From Cydia pomonella (Eukaryota > Arthropoda > Insecta > Lepidoptera > Tortricidae): a stretch of DNA of 64,000 bases. A program made the position numbers and the translations under genes. How positions within the stretch are numbered: position 1 is the stretch's first letter; every line of letters starts with the position of its first letter. The stretch lies in the NCBI RefSeq assembly GCF_033807575.1, contig NC_084711.1, positions 682,001-746,000 of the forward strand, given 5' to 3'. The notes under the pieces were generated by a model. That model was not told the DNA's origin and did not search any database. It was given only the letters and a program-made list of their open reading frames with translations. Below, piece by piece: positions 42,481-52,352 of this stretch.

Positions 42481-43345
42481 GTCATAAAAAACGCTTGCAT
42501 GGGACATAACATAACTGGTATCAATATCCATGGTGTCTTCTTGTCGCACCTGAGATTTGCCGACGACATTGTTTTGTTTGCCGAGACCCTGGAAGATCTT
42601 CAAAGCATGATTGAAAGCCTATACCACGCTTCTTTGAAGGTAGGTCTCAAGATGAATATGTCTAAGACTAAGATTATGACGAACATCCACGGTAAATCGA
42701 TTCCAATAATTAAGGTTGGGAACGAAATACTAGAGGTGGTCGAGCAGTACTTTTATCTTGGACATATTCTATCATTTGACAAAACACACCAGCAGAAGGG
42801 GATCTCCAGGAGAATTCCGCTGTGTTGGGCGGCATTTAATAAATTAGCGGACATTCTGAGACCTGCTAACATTTCACAATGCCTGAAAACTCGCCTCTTC
42901 AATCAATGTGTCCTGCCCACCATGACCTAATACGGTGCCGAGACATGGACGCTCACCACGGAGGCTGTGCATAAAATCCGTGTGGCACAGAGAGCCATGG
43001 AGCGCGCCATGCTCGGTATCAAGCTTCAAGATCGAGTAAGGAATGTCGAGATCCGTCGTCGCATCAAGGTGCTAGACGTGGGTTGCGTCATTACCAACCT
43101 AAAATAGAGTTGGGCGGGACATGTAGCTAGGCAGAGTGAGGTGGACTAAAATGTTATCAGAATGGTGGCCGCTTTCGGATGAAAGAAGCCCCTGGCGTCC
43201 GCTGGCTCGTAGGTTGGACGACATTCGGAAGATTGCGGGTCACTTCTGGATGCGATTAGCTCAGGACCGCGGCAAGTAGCGTCTAGAAGAGAGGCCTATG
43301 CTCAGCAGCGGGCGATAAAGGGCTGATATGATAATGATGATGATT
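42481..43345 (+). pseudogene. RTE-type LINE, RT to 3' end, broken
   Basis: A 143-codon frame (42499-42930) holds the RT catalytic box FADDIVLFAE and SLKVGLKMNMSKTKIMTN. After a stop at 42928 the same frame gives YGAETWTLTTEAVHKIRVAQ, RAMERAMLGIKLQDRVRN and WAGHVARQSE with further stops. It ends in a GATAATGATGATGATT tail at about 43328. 5'-truncated and dead. Confidence 0.88.
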
Positions 43346-43879
43346 AACCTCTTGAACACTACGTCTTGTACAAAAACGACACTTACACGCCAAGGTAACG
43401 GGCGCAAGGGAGCTAATACTTACTTTACTCTTTAATGCAAACCTTACTTGAAAGTGTGAAGGTTTCTTTGACAGCGTCCGCCATAACACGTATAGTTGTC
43501 CTTGGCGCTGTGGTGTAGGCACGACTAGTAACGACGACTTAAGGTGTTCTTGGAGTTCAAACGTTTTACCTTCTATCCCACAACGCTAGTTCTTGGGATA
43601 AGTTACCAAGCGGGCGCTAAACTACCGTGAGACGTAGCAACAACGACTTTCCCACAACAGCAGTCGTACGGTCACGTCTGAAAATATCGACACGGAAAAA
43701 GTGCCAAAAATATGTATACACGACTTTATTGCCCATATATTCCATCCGCTAGCTCACGCGGGCGCACGCGCGCGGGTTAAATTGCTGACAAAATCCGGCG
43801 TCCGCGTCTGCTAGCAGCGCTCATACTATTTTTCGTCAACCCGCTCTGTGTACACGCGCAAGTTAGCAGATGCCCTAAA

Positions 43880-44030
43880 AGTCTTAGGGCCACTTGGACC
43901 AATCACTAACCCCGGGTTAACCAGTTAAACCTGGAGTTAAAATTTTGACAGTACAATTTGACACTGGGTTAACAGTTCAACCGGTTAACCCCGAGTTAGT
44001 GGGGTGGAACGGTGGAAGGGCCCTAAGACT
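43880..44030. mobile_element. MITE (AGTCTTAGGGCC ends)
   Basis: AGTCTTAGGGCC and GGCCCTAAGACT are exact inverted ends, with CCGGGTTAACC and GGTTAACCCCG inside as a second stem. 43346-43879 shows nothing beyond a GC-rich patch at 43745-43850. Confidence 0.85.
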
Positions 44031-44765
44031 GTTTAACATATTCTTGCAAGAAATTTCAGATTCAGATTTTTCAGTCGCTGTTACGGCCGTGATTACAACT
44101 AACAGTGTAAAAGGTCAAAGACAAATAATAACATGAATTCATTCATCATAATCATACTTTAATAAATAACTATCACTGTCCATTGATATCTTACGCGTAC
44201 AATATAAAAGATTTAAGACCAGAGCCGAATGACATATGATTTCAAAATATATGGCATTGACAAGATAATTAGATATACAGCTTGAAATATATAATATCTC
44301 AGCAAATCTTATGCGAAACAGCGTATACATTGCAGGTTTCAATGTAAGCATTAAGTAACCCACTTAATATTATACTAAAATAAGGATGCTCGCACAAAGA
44401 ATTTCATGCATTAACCCGTCTGTTCATGTCTCTATCATACGCGCATAATTATATTGCTGTCCCGCTCGCATAGTGCCATTGGCCGCAGGCATCATGGACG
44501 ACGATAGGAACAGGCGAGTTAATGTACGAAATTATTTATTCTTAGCGTCCTTACTTTATTTTTTTTATTACAAATTGATGAAAAGATACCTAAGATGAAT
44601 GTCGCTGGTTCAATAATGGCCTATTCACTTTGGATTTTATGACATACCTTAGGCGGGAAAATGTTTAAACGGTGGAAACAATTAGAAAGTACCAGCAAGA
44701 ATGAAGTCTAGTACTGAACCAGTGAACTATAATACATACTGAACTTTTTGTTCTTTATATTCTGC

Positions 44766-44900
44766 TACAGTCAAGTGTAAAAATATGGGTGTACACATCT
44801 TACTCAAAAATATGTCCCATAGCATCTTATTCCAGTGTAATAAGAGCGTAGTACCATATTTATGAGATTCTCTCGATACATATTTTTGCAGCTGACTGTA
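44766..44900 (-). mobile_element. MITE, CAGTCAAGTG family, copy 3
   Basis: Inverted copy, TACAGTCAAGTGTAAAAATA to TTTTGCAGCTGACTGTA, with the same internal ATATGTCCCATAGCATCTTA stretch as copies 1 and 2. 44031-44765 shows nothing recognised. Confidence 0.9.
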
Positions 44901-44902
44901 CC

Positions 44903-45015
44903 CTAAGGTTGTCTGGAAGCGATTGCTTACAGCGATAAGCCCACCTGTTGCAACCTATATTTTCATTGTAAATCTGCTTCTTAATTTATTTTATTTTGTT
45001 GTGCAATTAAGTATA
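44903..45015 (+). mobile_element. LINE 3' tail, same family as 38566
   Basis: CTAAGGTTGTCTGGAAGCGA, TACAGCGATAAGCCCACCTG and TTATTTTGTTGTGCAATTAAG. No coding sequence. Confidence 0.7.
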
Positions 45016-45036
45016 TTTACTTAACTGAACTTCTTA

Positions 45037-45172
45037 GGGCCAGGCCACACTGGTGCGTTGCGTCGCGTCGTCGCAACGCATTTAATATGGCATGTCATAA
45101 CAAATATATGTAAAACGACGCTGCGAGAACGCCCGCGACGAAAAAACGCGACGCAACATGTGGCCTCACACT
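45037..45172. mobile_element. MITE (GGCCACACTGGTGCG ends)
   Basis: GGCCACACTGGTGCGTTGCG at the left against GCGACGCAACATGTGGCC at the right, with an inner GCGTCGTCGCAACGC. Confidence 0.65.
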
Positions 45173-45212
45173 TAAGTCTATAGTTACTTTGTATTAGGTG
45201 GCATTCGATATG

Positions 45213-45339
45213 TACAGTCAGCGGCAAATATTTTGTAGCAGTCAAAGTGGCCAAATAGTTCGGTACACCATACTAAATATATGGTGTACCGAACTATTTG
45301 GCTACTTTGGTTGCTACAAAGTATTAGACGCTGACTGTA
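45213..45339. mobile_element. Palindromic MITE with TACAGTCAGC ends
   Basis: TACAGTCAGCGGCAAATATT pairs with GTATTAGACGCTGACTGTA, and the centre CAAATAGTTCGGTACACCAT is an exact inverted repeat. The whole 127 bases can fold into one hairpin. Confidence 0.85.
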
Positions 45340-45820
45340 ATAAATAATTAAGCTGGTTTGAGTATTTTTATACAATGTACCTAGTAATAATGCAATATTA
45401 ACTCTATGCAATGGGCAAAAAGTCGCGCGAACCTCGTAAACTTTAGCTTAAGCTCTTTACTATGTACATATATTATTATTATGTATCAATATTTAAATTG
45501 TAAAATATGGTACAGCAGTCCGCGCGACTTTAACTTATGTGCATAACAATTATGGTTATAATAAATCCAACATTTTTATCAATAAAGAGATTTTTTTAGA
45601 TCCTAAAGTACAAGCAAGGATGACAATAAAAGACGCATTTTTATATGCTGTTCTTCTTTTATTAAATGTCGCTATTTGGTCATTGAGGCTGAAAAATCGA
45701 TTAAAATTGACATATTTCCTAGTTTTAATCATACGAGTATGTGCCGTTTCCAAGCAAAAAGTAACGATAATCGTCCTTGTCGACAACACGAAATTGTCAC
45801 ATATTCATTTTCATTGCACC

Positions 45821-46000
45821 ATTAAGGCGGGATTCCACCAGTGTGCGGCACAAGCATTATTGTATTGAATATGCTTACCGCACACTCGTGGAGTCGCGCC
45901 TTTATTACACATCGTCCGGTGTTCCATTGCTGTTTCATTAACTAAGCAAGACGATGTGTAGCGAGCTGCAAAATTGTGTGGACACATTATGCCCTTATTA
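45821..46000. repeat. Adjacent small palindromes
   Basis: AAGGCGGGATTCCACCAGTG with CGTGGAGTCGCGCCTT (45823-45902), then ACACATCGTC with GACGATGTGT (45909-45960). MITE-like. 45340-45820 shows nothing recognised. Confidence 0.5.
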
Positions 46001-46107
46001 TTAGGGTCCAAATAATTTTGTAGCCTGTACCATCGCCCACACTGATAACTGACAATTCGTAAACCTTATTGTAATGACATACAATCCACTGATGGTCAGT
46101 TAAGACT

Positions 46108-46344
46108 GCGTCGATCGTCCAGTGGTGCCCTCATTAGGGTAAAGACGCACCAAACTAAACGGCAAATGGCGGCCACATTTTTCTGTTTAGGTGATAACGC
46201 AAAAAATAAACAAAATAAAACTAAGCTACAAAGACCAAAGGTTAGGGAAACAGTAGAACAATATTAATATACAGATTTATACATAAATTAATTGCTTTAT
46301 TTAACACAATTCCCCTAATGAAGGCGCCACTGGACGGTCGACGC
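46108..46344. mobile_element. MITE (GCGTCGA.CGTCCAGTGG ends)
   Basis: GCGTCGATCGTCCAGTGGTG at the left and the complementary CGCCACTGGACGGTCGACGC at the right, about 28 bases with two mismatches. It ends about 360 bases before the DIRS element; 46345-46705 shows nothing else. Confidence 0.85.
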
Positions 46345-46722
46345 AATCTAAAAAATGGTGTAGTTACGAAAACAGCAACACTGACCATAATGACAATAAG
46401 GACCTACTACTCTTTACAATAAGGTTCACAATTGCTCCATGTGTTGACGATGGCAATTTTCCGTCTCACCTCCCTAGCCATCAGTCCATATTATATCCTA
46501 GTAAACATAAACCATCTTTAAACTGAGCGCATGTCAAATCAGTCAGCAGCGGCCAAGGTGTTCAAAATTAACAGAACTAACCTCACTTAGAAGAGAACTC
46601 GAGTGTGTAAACATGTGTTGTTTACGAGTGATTTAAATGAACTATATCTTTTGATTGAACTTACTCACTTGAGAGTTACCTCGCTCATCAACTCATCTGT
46701 CTCAGTATTAAGCTTTGAACCG

Positions 46723-46892
46723 TTATTTGAAGCCTAACATAAATGAATAATTTGAGAGTAGCGAACTTGATTTCCTGTAACAGATCGGTCAAACCACGAA
46801 TACGCCCCACTCCATCCCTACCTTGTGACGTCAGGTCCTGTGCACCAGGTGGGGCAACGAGGCAGGTAGCGCTCGGAGCCCTCGTCATTGGC
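46723..46892 (+). repeat. DIRS left inverted terminal repeat, 170 bp
   Basis: Base for base the reverse complement of 52183-52352 as far as I read it. It includes GAACTTGATTTCCTGTAACA, TTGTGACGTCAGGTCCTGTG and GAGCCCTCGTCATTGGC. The outer 17 bases (46706-46722) are not shared with the right end, as expected for DIRS. The minus-strand 66-codon frame over it is a by-product and recurs in the right copy. Confidence 0.93.
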
Positions 46893-47003
46893 GTCTTGTT
46901 TGCCGTAGCAATCGGTCGTTTTATAAAAACTTAAATTATTGAGTGGTTTTTAAAATATTCAAAACGGTGTTACCGTTCGGTATTTAATTAAATTATTTCC
47001 AAA

Positions 47004-48386
47004 ATGGACCACGATACAGGTGAGTCATCTGATTCATCAGATTCTACCAGTAGTTCTTCCACGGATACTGCCCCTATGGAAAATACCCCGAGGCCACCCG
47101 CGGAGGCACGGGAGCCCGGACCTTCGCAAGTTGGAGGCAAGAGGAAGGCTGCGAAACGCACAAAGCGACGCAAGAATAAACGCCGTCGCATGGAGTCTAC
47201 AATAAGGTATTTAAGTGAGCAAGTAAGTGGAATATCAAATTTCATCACGAATAGCACTACCTTTCAGCCTACCCACCAACCTGTGTTTCACTCCACACCT
47301 ACTGTAGAGGAATTTTATGATTCTGACGGCGTTAGTGCAAATGTTAGCGGAGATCTTTTTGATAATGGTACTGCGGGCACAGCGCCCGCGCCCCCGCCCC
47401 CGGCTCGCACCGAGCAGCCTGCACCAGGGTGCTCATTTCAATTACCGCTTAATACTGTTTTGAAAGAACCGACTATTCCTAAGTCGAGGCCAGACTTAGT
47501 TAACTTAATTAACAACATTCAGCGATTTAATTCGGAGGACTGGGATAGTGTGCGCTATGCAGACGTACAAAAACAATACTGTTCTTCGCCAGGTTTCACT
47601 TATCTAGAAACGAATGATGAGCTCAAGCCATTTGATAAGTCTAACTCGCTAGCACTTATTGAACGTGGGTTTGCTACTATTACGCAAGCCCTTATTAGAC
47701 AAAATGAAGCGGCTCAGAGCGGTTTTAAAGATTTAGTTGATTGGTCGAATTCAGGGGCCCAGATTACTCCCAAATTACTGGAGGAGAAATTAAACGACAT
47801 TTTTGTGCAAGGTAGCTTTCAGAAAATTAGTAACGATGTTTTGCAAATAGCTTGTGGCCATAGGGCCGAATTAATACAACAAAGGCGCGATAATATGTTA
47901 CGATCAGTCAAGGACAATTTTCTGAAATCTAGCTTGAAGAAAATTCCACCCACTTGCGAGAATTTATTTCATAAAGAACAGTTGGCCAACGCAATTGAAA
48001 AGGCCGGTGGGTCCTCTAAAATATTTTGGCCGCCCAGGGCGCCTTCCAGTCATAAGGCTGCTGCGCAAGCTCAGCCACAACAGCAAGCTCAGGCCATGCC
48101 TAGTTATGCTAATACCTATCCAAACAAAGCACCTCCTTTGTTTAATACTAATTACGCATACCCTGATTACACAAATCGGATGCCATTGCCCAATCCATTT
48201 GTGAACTATCAATCACAACCTCGCGGCTACCCTCGCTTTAACCAAAAATATAACCAACAGACAAAGCCGTCTCGACAAAGGGCTAATAAAGGTTTTCAAA
48301 GTAACGACGCCTTTACCAATAGCTACCGCGGAGGTAGGTTCTCAGGCCCATCCTCATCGCGAGGGCAAGGTAGACGGAAGTTGTGA
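47004..48386 (+). CDS. DIRS gag-like ORF1
   Basis: 460 aa. Ser/Asp/Thr-rich acidic start (residues 1-25), a strongly basic patch near residues 46-62 (KRKAAKRTKRRKNKRRR, a likely nuclear signal or nucleic-acid contact), a central conserved part (LVNLINNIQRFNSEDW), and a Gln/Asn/Arg-Gly tail ending SSSRGQGRRKL. No CCHC knuckle. The family's ORF1 is taken as a structural nucleic-acid-binding protein. It stops at TGA 48384, and the same frame stays open beyond it into the recombinase frame. Confidence 0.87.
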   Translation: MDHDTGESSDSSDSTSSSSTDTAPMENTPRPPAEAREPGPSQVGGKRKAAKRTKRRKNKRRRMESTIRYLSEQVSGISNFITNSTTFQPTHQPVFHSTPTVEEFYDSDGVSANVSGDLFDNGTAGTAPAPPPPARTEQPAPGCSFQLPLNTVLKEPTIPKSRPDLVNLINNIQRFNSEDWDSVRYADVQKQYCSSPGFTYLETNDELKPFDKSNSLALIERGFATITQALIRQNEAAQSGFKDLVDWSNSGAQITPKLLEEKLNDIFVQGSFQKISNDVLQIACGHRAELIQQRRDNMLRSVKDNFLKSSLKKIPPTCENLFHKEQLANAIEKAGGSSKIFWPPRAPSSHKAAAQAQPQQQAQAMPSYANTYPNKAPPLFNTNYAYPDYTNRMPLPNPFVNYQSQPRGYPRFNQKYNQQTKPSRQRANKGFQSNDAFTNSYRGGRFSGPSSSRGQGRRKL

Positions 48387-48414
48387 CTCGAGCAATTTTC
48401 GGGCTGGCCGTTTA

Positions 48415-50262
48415 ATGGATTTTGTAAAACATTGGAAGGATTTACAGGCTCCAAATACCTTAATCCAAATAATTCAAAATTTTCGGATCCCTTTTATAGC
48501 CAAACCCCCTTTAATGGTGCCAAATGTAGTCACTCATCCCTTGATGACTCCCAAAAGTTGCGAAATGGATCTCATTATAAATCAAATGTTGCAAATGAGC
48601 GTGTTGGAACCTGTAGATCCCAGCCCCAGCTTCGTATCCCCAATGTTCATAATACCGAAGAGCGACGGGTCGGCCCGCCCGATATTCAATTTAAGAAATC
48701 TAAACGAGTACGTTTTAGTGAAACCTTTTCGCTTAATGAACATGCACAAAATACCAACTTTCTTGCAACCGCGCGACTGGCTTGTAAAAATCGATTTATC
48801 AAATGCATATTTCCATCTTCCGGTTGCCAAAGCACATCGATGTTTCCTACGGTTAGTTTACGACAATCAATTAATGCAAATGACCTGTTTACCTTTCGGC
48901 ATAGCCTGTGCCCCAAAAGTCTTTGCATCCCTTACAAATTGGGTGGCTCAGTTACTCAGAGAAAAGGGTTTTCGAATAGTTGTTTACTTGGACGATTTCC
49001 TAATGGCCAATCAGGACCCCCGAACTTTAGCCAACCAAGCTTTAGAAGCAACCCGCCTATTGGAATACCTAGGCTGGCAAGTCAACTATGCCAAATCGAT
49101 ACTGACCCCCCAAAAGAGCCTCCAGTACTTGGGCGTGATTTGGGATACGCACAGAAACGAAAAGTCTCTACCGCTTCAAAAAATGCAAAGCTTTCTACAA
49201 AAAGCACAAAGCTTGCTAAATCGAAAAACAGGCAATCTAATCGAAATTCAGAGTCTAGTAGGAATGGTAAATTTTGCCAGCTTTATGGTACCCAGGGGTC
49301 GTTTGAATCACAGAGCGCTATTAAATCATTGCCAAAGTCTATTGCTCAAAAATCCACGCCATCTATATCCAATTCCATCACATGCATTAAGCGAGTTAAA
49401 ATGGTGGTGCGCAAATCTAATGAAAACTTCCCCAATTCATTACCCCCCTACAACCAGTTATCTAGTAACGGACGCATCGGGGCAAGCGTGGGGAGCCCAG
49501 TTAGACAATCTCAAGATGTGGGGCCTCTGGACTCCAGAGGAAGCGAAACTTCACTCGAATCAGCGCGAGATGTTGGCAATCTACTACGTTCTAAAAGGTC
49601 ACGGTCGGCACCTAGCCGGTGCCTCTCTTTTAATTCAATCAGACAACAAAACGGTAGTTGCTTATTTAAGAAACGAAGGGGGCACAAAGTCACCTTATCT
49701 GATGGAGATTTCGCATCAGATATTCAGAATCCTAGACCTGTTCAAGATTCACATAGGAATCCATTATTTACCAGGCCGGTACAACGGCGAAGCCGATCAC
49801 TTGTCTCGCCTTACGAGGCCTCCCGAGTGGCACCTGTGCCCCAAAATAATGAATCAGATTTTTGCAAAATTCGGCCGTCCGTCAATAGACCTATTTGCGT
49901 CGTCAGTAGCCCATGTCCTCCCAATATACGGCACTCTGGACCTGACGGACAGACAGGCCAGCCTTTACGATGCCTTCAGCCAAACGTGGGATTATCCCCT
50001 AGCGTGGGTATTCCCACCCCCGTTTCTGATACCCCGCGTGCTACAACACCTCAACAATGCGAGAGGGATATATTTGTTGGTAGCCCCACGTTGGTTGAAA
50101 GTGTTCTGGAGACCAGACCTCAAGAACAGGGCCCTGAGTCCTCCGTTCACTATTTACAACTTAGACCAAGTTCTGGTGGACGCGATAACCGGCCTTCCTC
50201 CTCCCATGATACAGGACATGACTCTGGAGGTCTGGAAATGTGGGGGTGGTCAGCCAGCTTGA
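48415..50262 (+). CDS. DIRS ORF2: reverse transcriptase-RNase H
   Basis: 615 aa from the first ATG, though the conserved start (FRAGRLMDFVKHW) lies upstream of it and the frame is open back into gag, so expression may use a frameshift. RT motifs: PIFNLRNLNEYV, WLVKIDLSNAYFHLPVAKAH, CLPFGIACAPKVFASL and the catalytic VVYLDDFLMA (YLDD, residues about 193-196). RNase H: YLVTDASGQAWGAQL, NQREMLAIYYVL and LIQSDNKTVVAYL, giving the acidic D-E-D set. A C-terminal DIRS-specific domain follows (SIDLFASSVAH, YDAFSQTWDY, WVFPPPFLIPRVL). Synthesises cDNA and removes the RNA strand. Confidence 0.93.
   Translation: MDFVKHWKDLQAPNTLIQIIQNFRIPFIAKPPLMVPNVVTHPLMTPKSCEMDLIINQMLQMSVLEPVDPSPSFVSPMFIIPKSDGSARPIFNLRNLNEYVLVKPFRLMNMHKIPTFLQPRDWLVKIDLSNAYFHLPVAKAHRCFLRLVYDNQLMQMTCLPFGIACAPKVFASLTNWVAQLLREKGFRIVVYLDDFLMANQDPRTLANQALEATRLLEYLGWQVNYAKSILTPQKSLQYLGVIWDTHRNEKSLPLQKMQSFLQKAQSLLNRKTGNLIEIQSLVGMVNFASFMVPRGRLNHRALLNHCQSLLLKNPRHLYPIPSHALSELKWWCANLMKTSPIHYPPTTSYLVTDASGQAWGAQLDNLKMWGLWTPEEAKLHSNQREMLAIYYVLKGHGRHLAGASLLIQSDNKTVVAYLRNEGGTKSPYLMEISHQIFRILDLFKIHIGIHYLPGRYNGEADHLSRLTRPPEWHLCPKIMNQIFAKFGRPSIDLFASSVAHVLPIYGTLDLTDRQASLYDAFSQTWDYPLAWVFPPPFLIPRVLQHLNNARGIYLLVAPRWLKVFWRPDLKNRALSPPFTIYNLDQVLVDAITGLPPPMIQDMTLEVWKCGGGQPA
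48432..50225 (+). other. Long open frame overlapping the DIRS RT gene
   Basis: The recombinase frame has no stop for about 600 codons across the RT-RNase H gene. Its translation is rich in Ser, Asn, Arg and Pro with no known motif, like a shadow frame, yet it joins gag (in frame across TGA 48384) to the recombinase. Such overlap is known from DIRS-1-like elements. Confidence 0.6.
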
Positions 50263-51221
50263 AGGGGTGGTCACAGGAACATATACATTTTTTACATAAG
50301 AGTTGGCGGGATTCTTCCATTAAAACTTACAAAAATTCCTGGCAAAAGTGGTGCGTTTGGGCTAATACAAATTCTGTTAGTATGTCAAATCCACAGGGGG
50401 CCGATTTAGCTAAATTTTTAATTGATCTTCACCTTAAGCAGGGTCTGGCCTATAATACTATATTAGTATACAAATCAGCAGTTTCAACTCTATGTGATCC
50501 AAACTTAAATACCCCTCTTAGCTCACATATACTGGTACGCCAGGCATTAAAATCTATACGAAATTCGAGCATTAAAAATAACAAGGCTCCTATATGGGAT
50601 ACAGACGTCCTTGTACATTGGTTAAAGAACAATAATTGCAATGAGGATAGTTTATACGAATGTTCAGCTCGCGCTGCTATTTTATTATTATTATGCTCTG
50701 GTCGTCGGGTACATGACTTGACATTATTGGCTGTAGGTGATGATAGCTGTATTGAGGCTGATAATTCCATGACTTTCTGGCCAAAATATGGATCTAAAAC
50801 TGATACTGTAGTAAATCGTCAATCAGGATGGCAAATTTTTCAAAATAAAGATAGTAAAGTCTTGGATCCATTATTTTGGGCAAAAAGAGTCATTTTACTA
50901 TCGCAACCTAGACGTAGAGCTTGCGGTGTTGACAACTTATTTTTGACAACGTGTGGACAGCCAAAGGCTGCTTCACGTACAAATATATCTGGATGGATAA
51001 AAAAGATCCTACTGCAAGCCGGTATTAAAGCTAGTGCTGGCAGCGTCCGGCCCGCAGTAGCATCTAAAAGTTGGGTTGATAATATTCCACTAGATGAAAT
51101 TCTGGCCAGAGGAAATTGGAGGTCAGAAAATACATTTCTTAAATATTATTGTCGACCAGTTCAACTTGCTAATTTGCCGTCACAATCATGTGCTAATTTA
51201 TTTACACCGGTGGGTGAATGA
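50226..51221 (+). CDS. DIRS ORF3: tyrosine recombinase
   Basis: The recombinase-like part is about 330 codons, starting near MWGWSASLKGWSQEHIHFLH, in the frame other than RT. The N-terminal SAM-like domain is DSSIKTYKNSWQKWCVWANT through LAYNTILVYKSAVSTL. Catalytic region: LLLLCSGRRVHDLTLL (first Arg), SAGSVRPAVASKSW (second Arg, with Gly where His is usual in HxxR) and WRSENTFLKYYCRP (Tyr). Joins circular cDNA to the genome. The frame is open back through the RT gene to 48432 and, but for one TGA, to the gag ATG. The true start is unknown. Confidence 0.88.
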   Translation, partial: GGLEMWGWSASLKGWSQEHIHFLHKSWRDSSIKTYKNSWQKWCVWANTNSVSMSNPQGADLAKFLIDLHLKQGLAYNTILVYKSAVSTLCDPNLNTPLSSHILVRQALKSIRNSSIKNNKAPIWDTDVLVHWLKNNNCNEDSLYECSARAAILLLLCSGRRVHDLTLLAVGDDSCIEADNSMTFWPKYGSKTDTVVNRQSGWQIFQNKDSKVLDPLFWAKRVILLSQPRRRACGVDNLFLTTCGQPKAASRTNISGWIKKILLQAGIKASAGSVRPAVASKSWVDNIPLDEILARGNWRSENTFLKYYCRPVQLANLPSQSCANLFTPVGE

Positions 51222-51294
51222 TAAATATAATTGATATTGATATGATCAATAAGTTTATTTAAAAATAATTATATCTAAATGTTAGAATGAAAAC

Positions 51295-51706
51295 TGTGTA
51301 TTTTATCTTGACAGTAAATGTACTTGCATTAAACTTGCTCATTTGGTGATTACTGTGTATTTTATCTTGACAGTAAATGTACTTGCATTAAACTTGCTCA
51401 TTTGGTGATTACTGTGTATTTTATCTTGACAGTAAATGTACTTGCATTAAACTTGCTCTTTGGTGATTACTGTGTATTTTATCTTGACAGTAAATGTACT
51501 TGCATTAAACTTGCTCATTTGGTGATTACTGTGTATTTTATCTTGACAGTAAATGTACTTGCATTAAACTTGCTCTTTGGTGATTACTGTGTATTTTATC
51601 TTGACAGTAAATGTACTTGCATTAAACTTGCTCTTTGGTGATTACTGTGTATTTTATCTTGACAGTAAATGTACTTGCATTAAAACTTGCTCATTTGGTG
51701 ATTAAA
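51295..51706 (+). repeat. DIRS 3' tandem repeat, seven units of 57-59 bp
   Basis: Seven copies of a unit containing TATCTTGACAGTAAATGTAC and TTGCATTAAACTTGCTC. Units differ by presence or absence of two bases (CTCATTTGG/CTCTTTGG). It lies between the recombinase stop and the internal complementary region. The reading frame at 51402-51641 only translates this repeat. Confidence 0.95.
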
Positions 51707-52037
51707 GTGTTTTTGTGAACATACATATAATTTAATTTCTTAAAGTAATACTATGATTCTATAATTTATGGTGATTCTCTTGTATACATAGTACATGATA
51801 CTTCAAAGATACTTAAGTAAAGAGTAATTAATTAATTTTAAGTTATGGTATAATTACATATACCTAATTAGCATTATTTTTGCTTTCATATACTTATTTG
51901 TGCTTGTCTGTAATTATTACAAATGAATATCATTTAAATAAAAGATACAATATACATAATGTCTTTTAAAATTCTAATGTTCCCTATATTCCTAATCACA
52001 TTGGCGCCATACAGTGCACCAGGCGATATCAAACAGA

Positions 52038-52150
52038 TCTCAAATTATTCATTTATGTTAGGCTTCAAATAACGGTTCAAAGCTTAATAGCAGCGTTTTA
52101 CCTACCATTAAAACGCTTATTAAGCGATAACCTTATTTGAAGCCTAACAT
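52038..52150 (+). repeat. DIRS internal complementary region, 113 bp
   Basis: 52038-52089 is the reverse complement of 46706-46757 (left outer edge). 52085-52150 is the reverse complement of 52335-52400 (right outer edge). The halves overlap by five bases, TAATA, the complement of TATTA found at both ends. This is the DIRS hallmark: a template that lets the two ends be joined in a circle. Confidence 0.95.
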
Positions 52151-52182
52151 TTAAATCCTGCCTGGTACATTCATATTTGAGA

Positions 52183-52352
52183 GCCAATGACGAGGGCTCC
52201 GAGCGCTACCTGCCTCGTTGCCCCACCTGGTGCACAGGACCTGACGTCACAAGGTAGGGATGGAGTGGGGCGTATTCGTGGTTTGACCGATCTGTTACAG
52301 GAAATCAAGTTCGCTACTCTCAAATTATTCATTTATGTTAGGCTTCAAATAA
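52183..52352 (-). repeat. DIRS right inverted terminal repeat, 170 bp
   Basis: Reverse complement of 46723-46892 with no mismatch seen. The outer 48 bases (52353-52400, TTATCGCTTAATAAGCG and GGTAAAACGCTGCTATTA) are unique to this end and matched by the internal complementary region. Confidence 0.93.

Noticed and set aside
46688..46888. Small protein MTRAPSATCLVAPPGAQDL, repeated at 52187-52387
   Set aside because: Both frames lie over the DIRS inverted terminal repeats and are copies of each other; no homology or own promoter is seen.
49511..49693. Minus-strand frames within the DIRS element (also 47964, 48582, 48686, 50450)
   Set aside because: Antisense shadows of gag, RT and recombinase genes without motifs.
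51402..51641. 79-codon protein
   Set aside because: It only translates the 59-bp tandem repeat in the DIRS 3' region.
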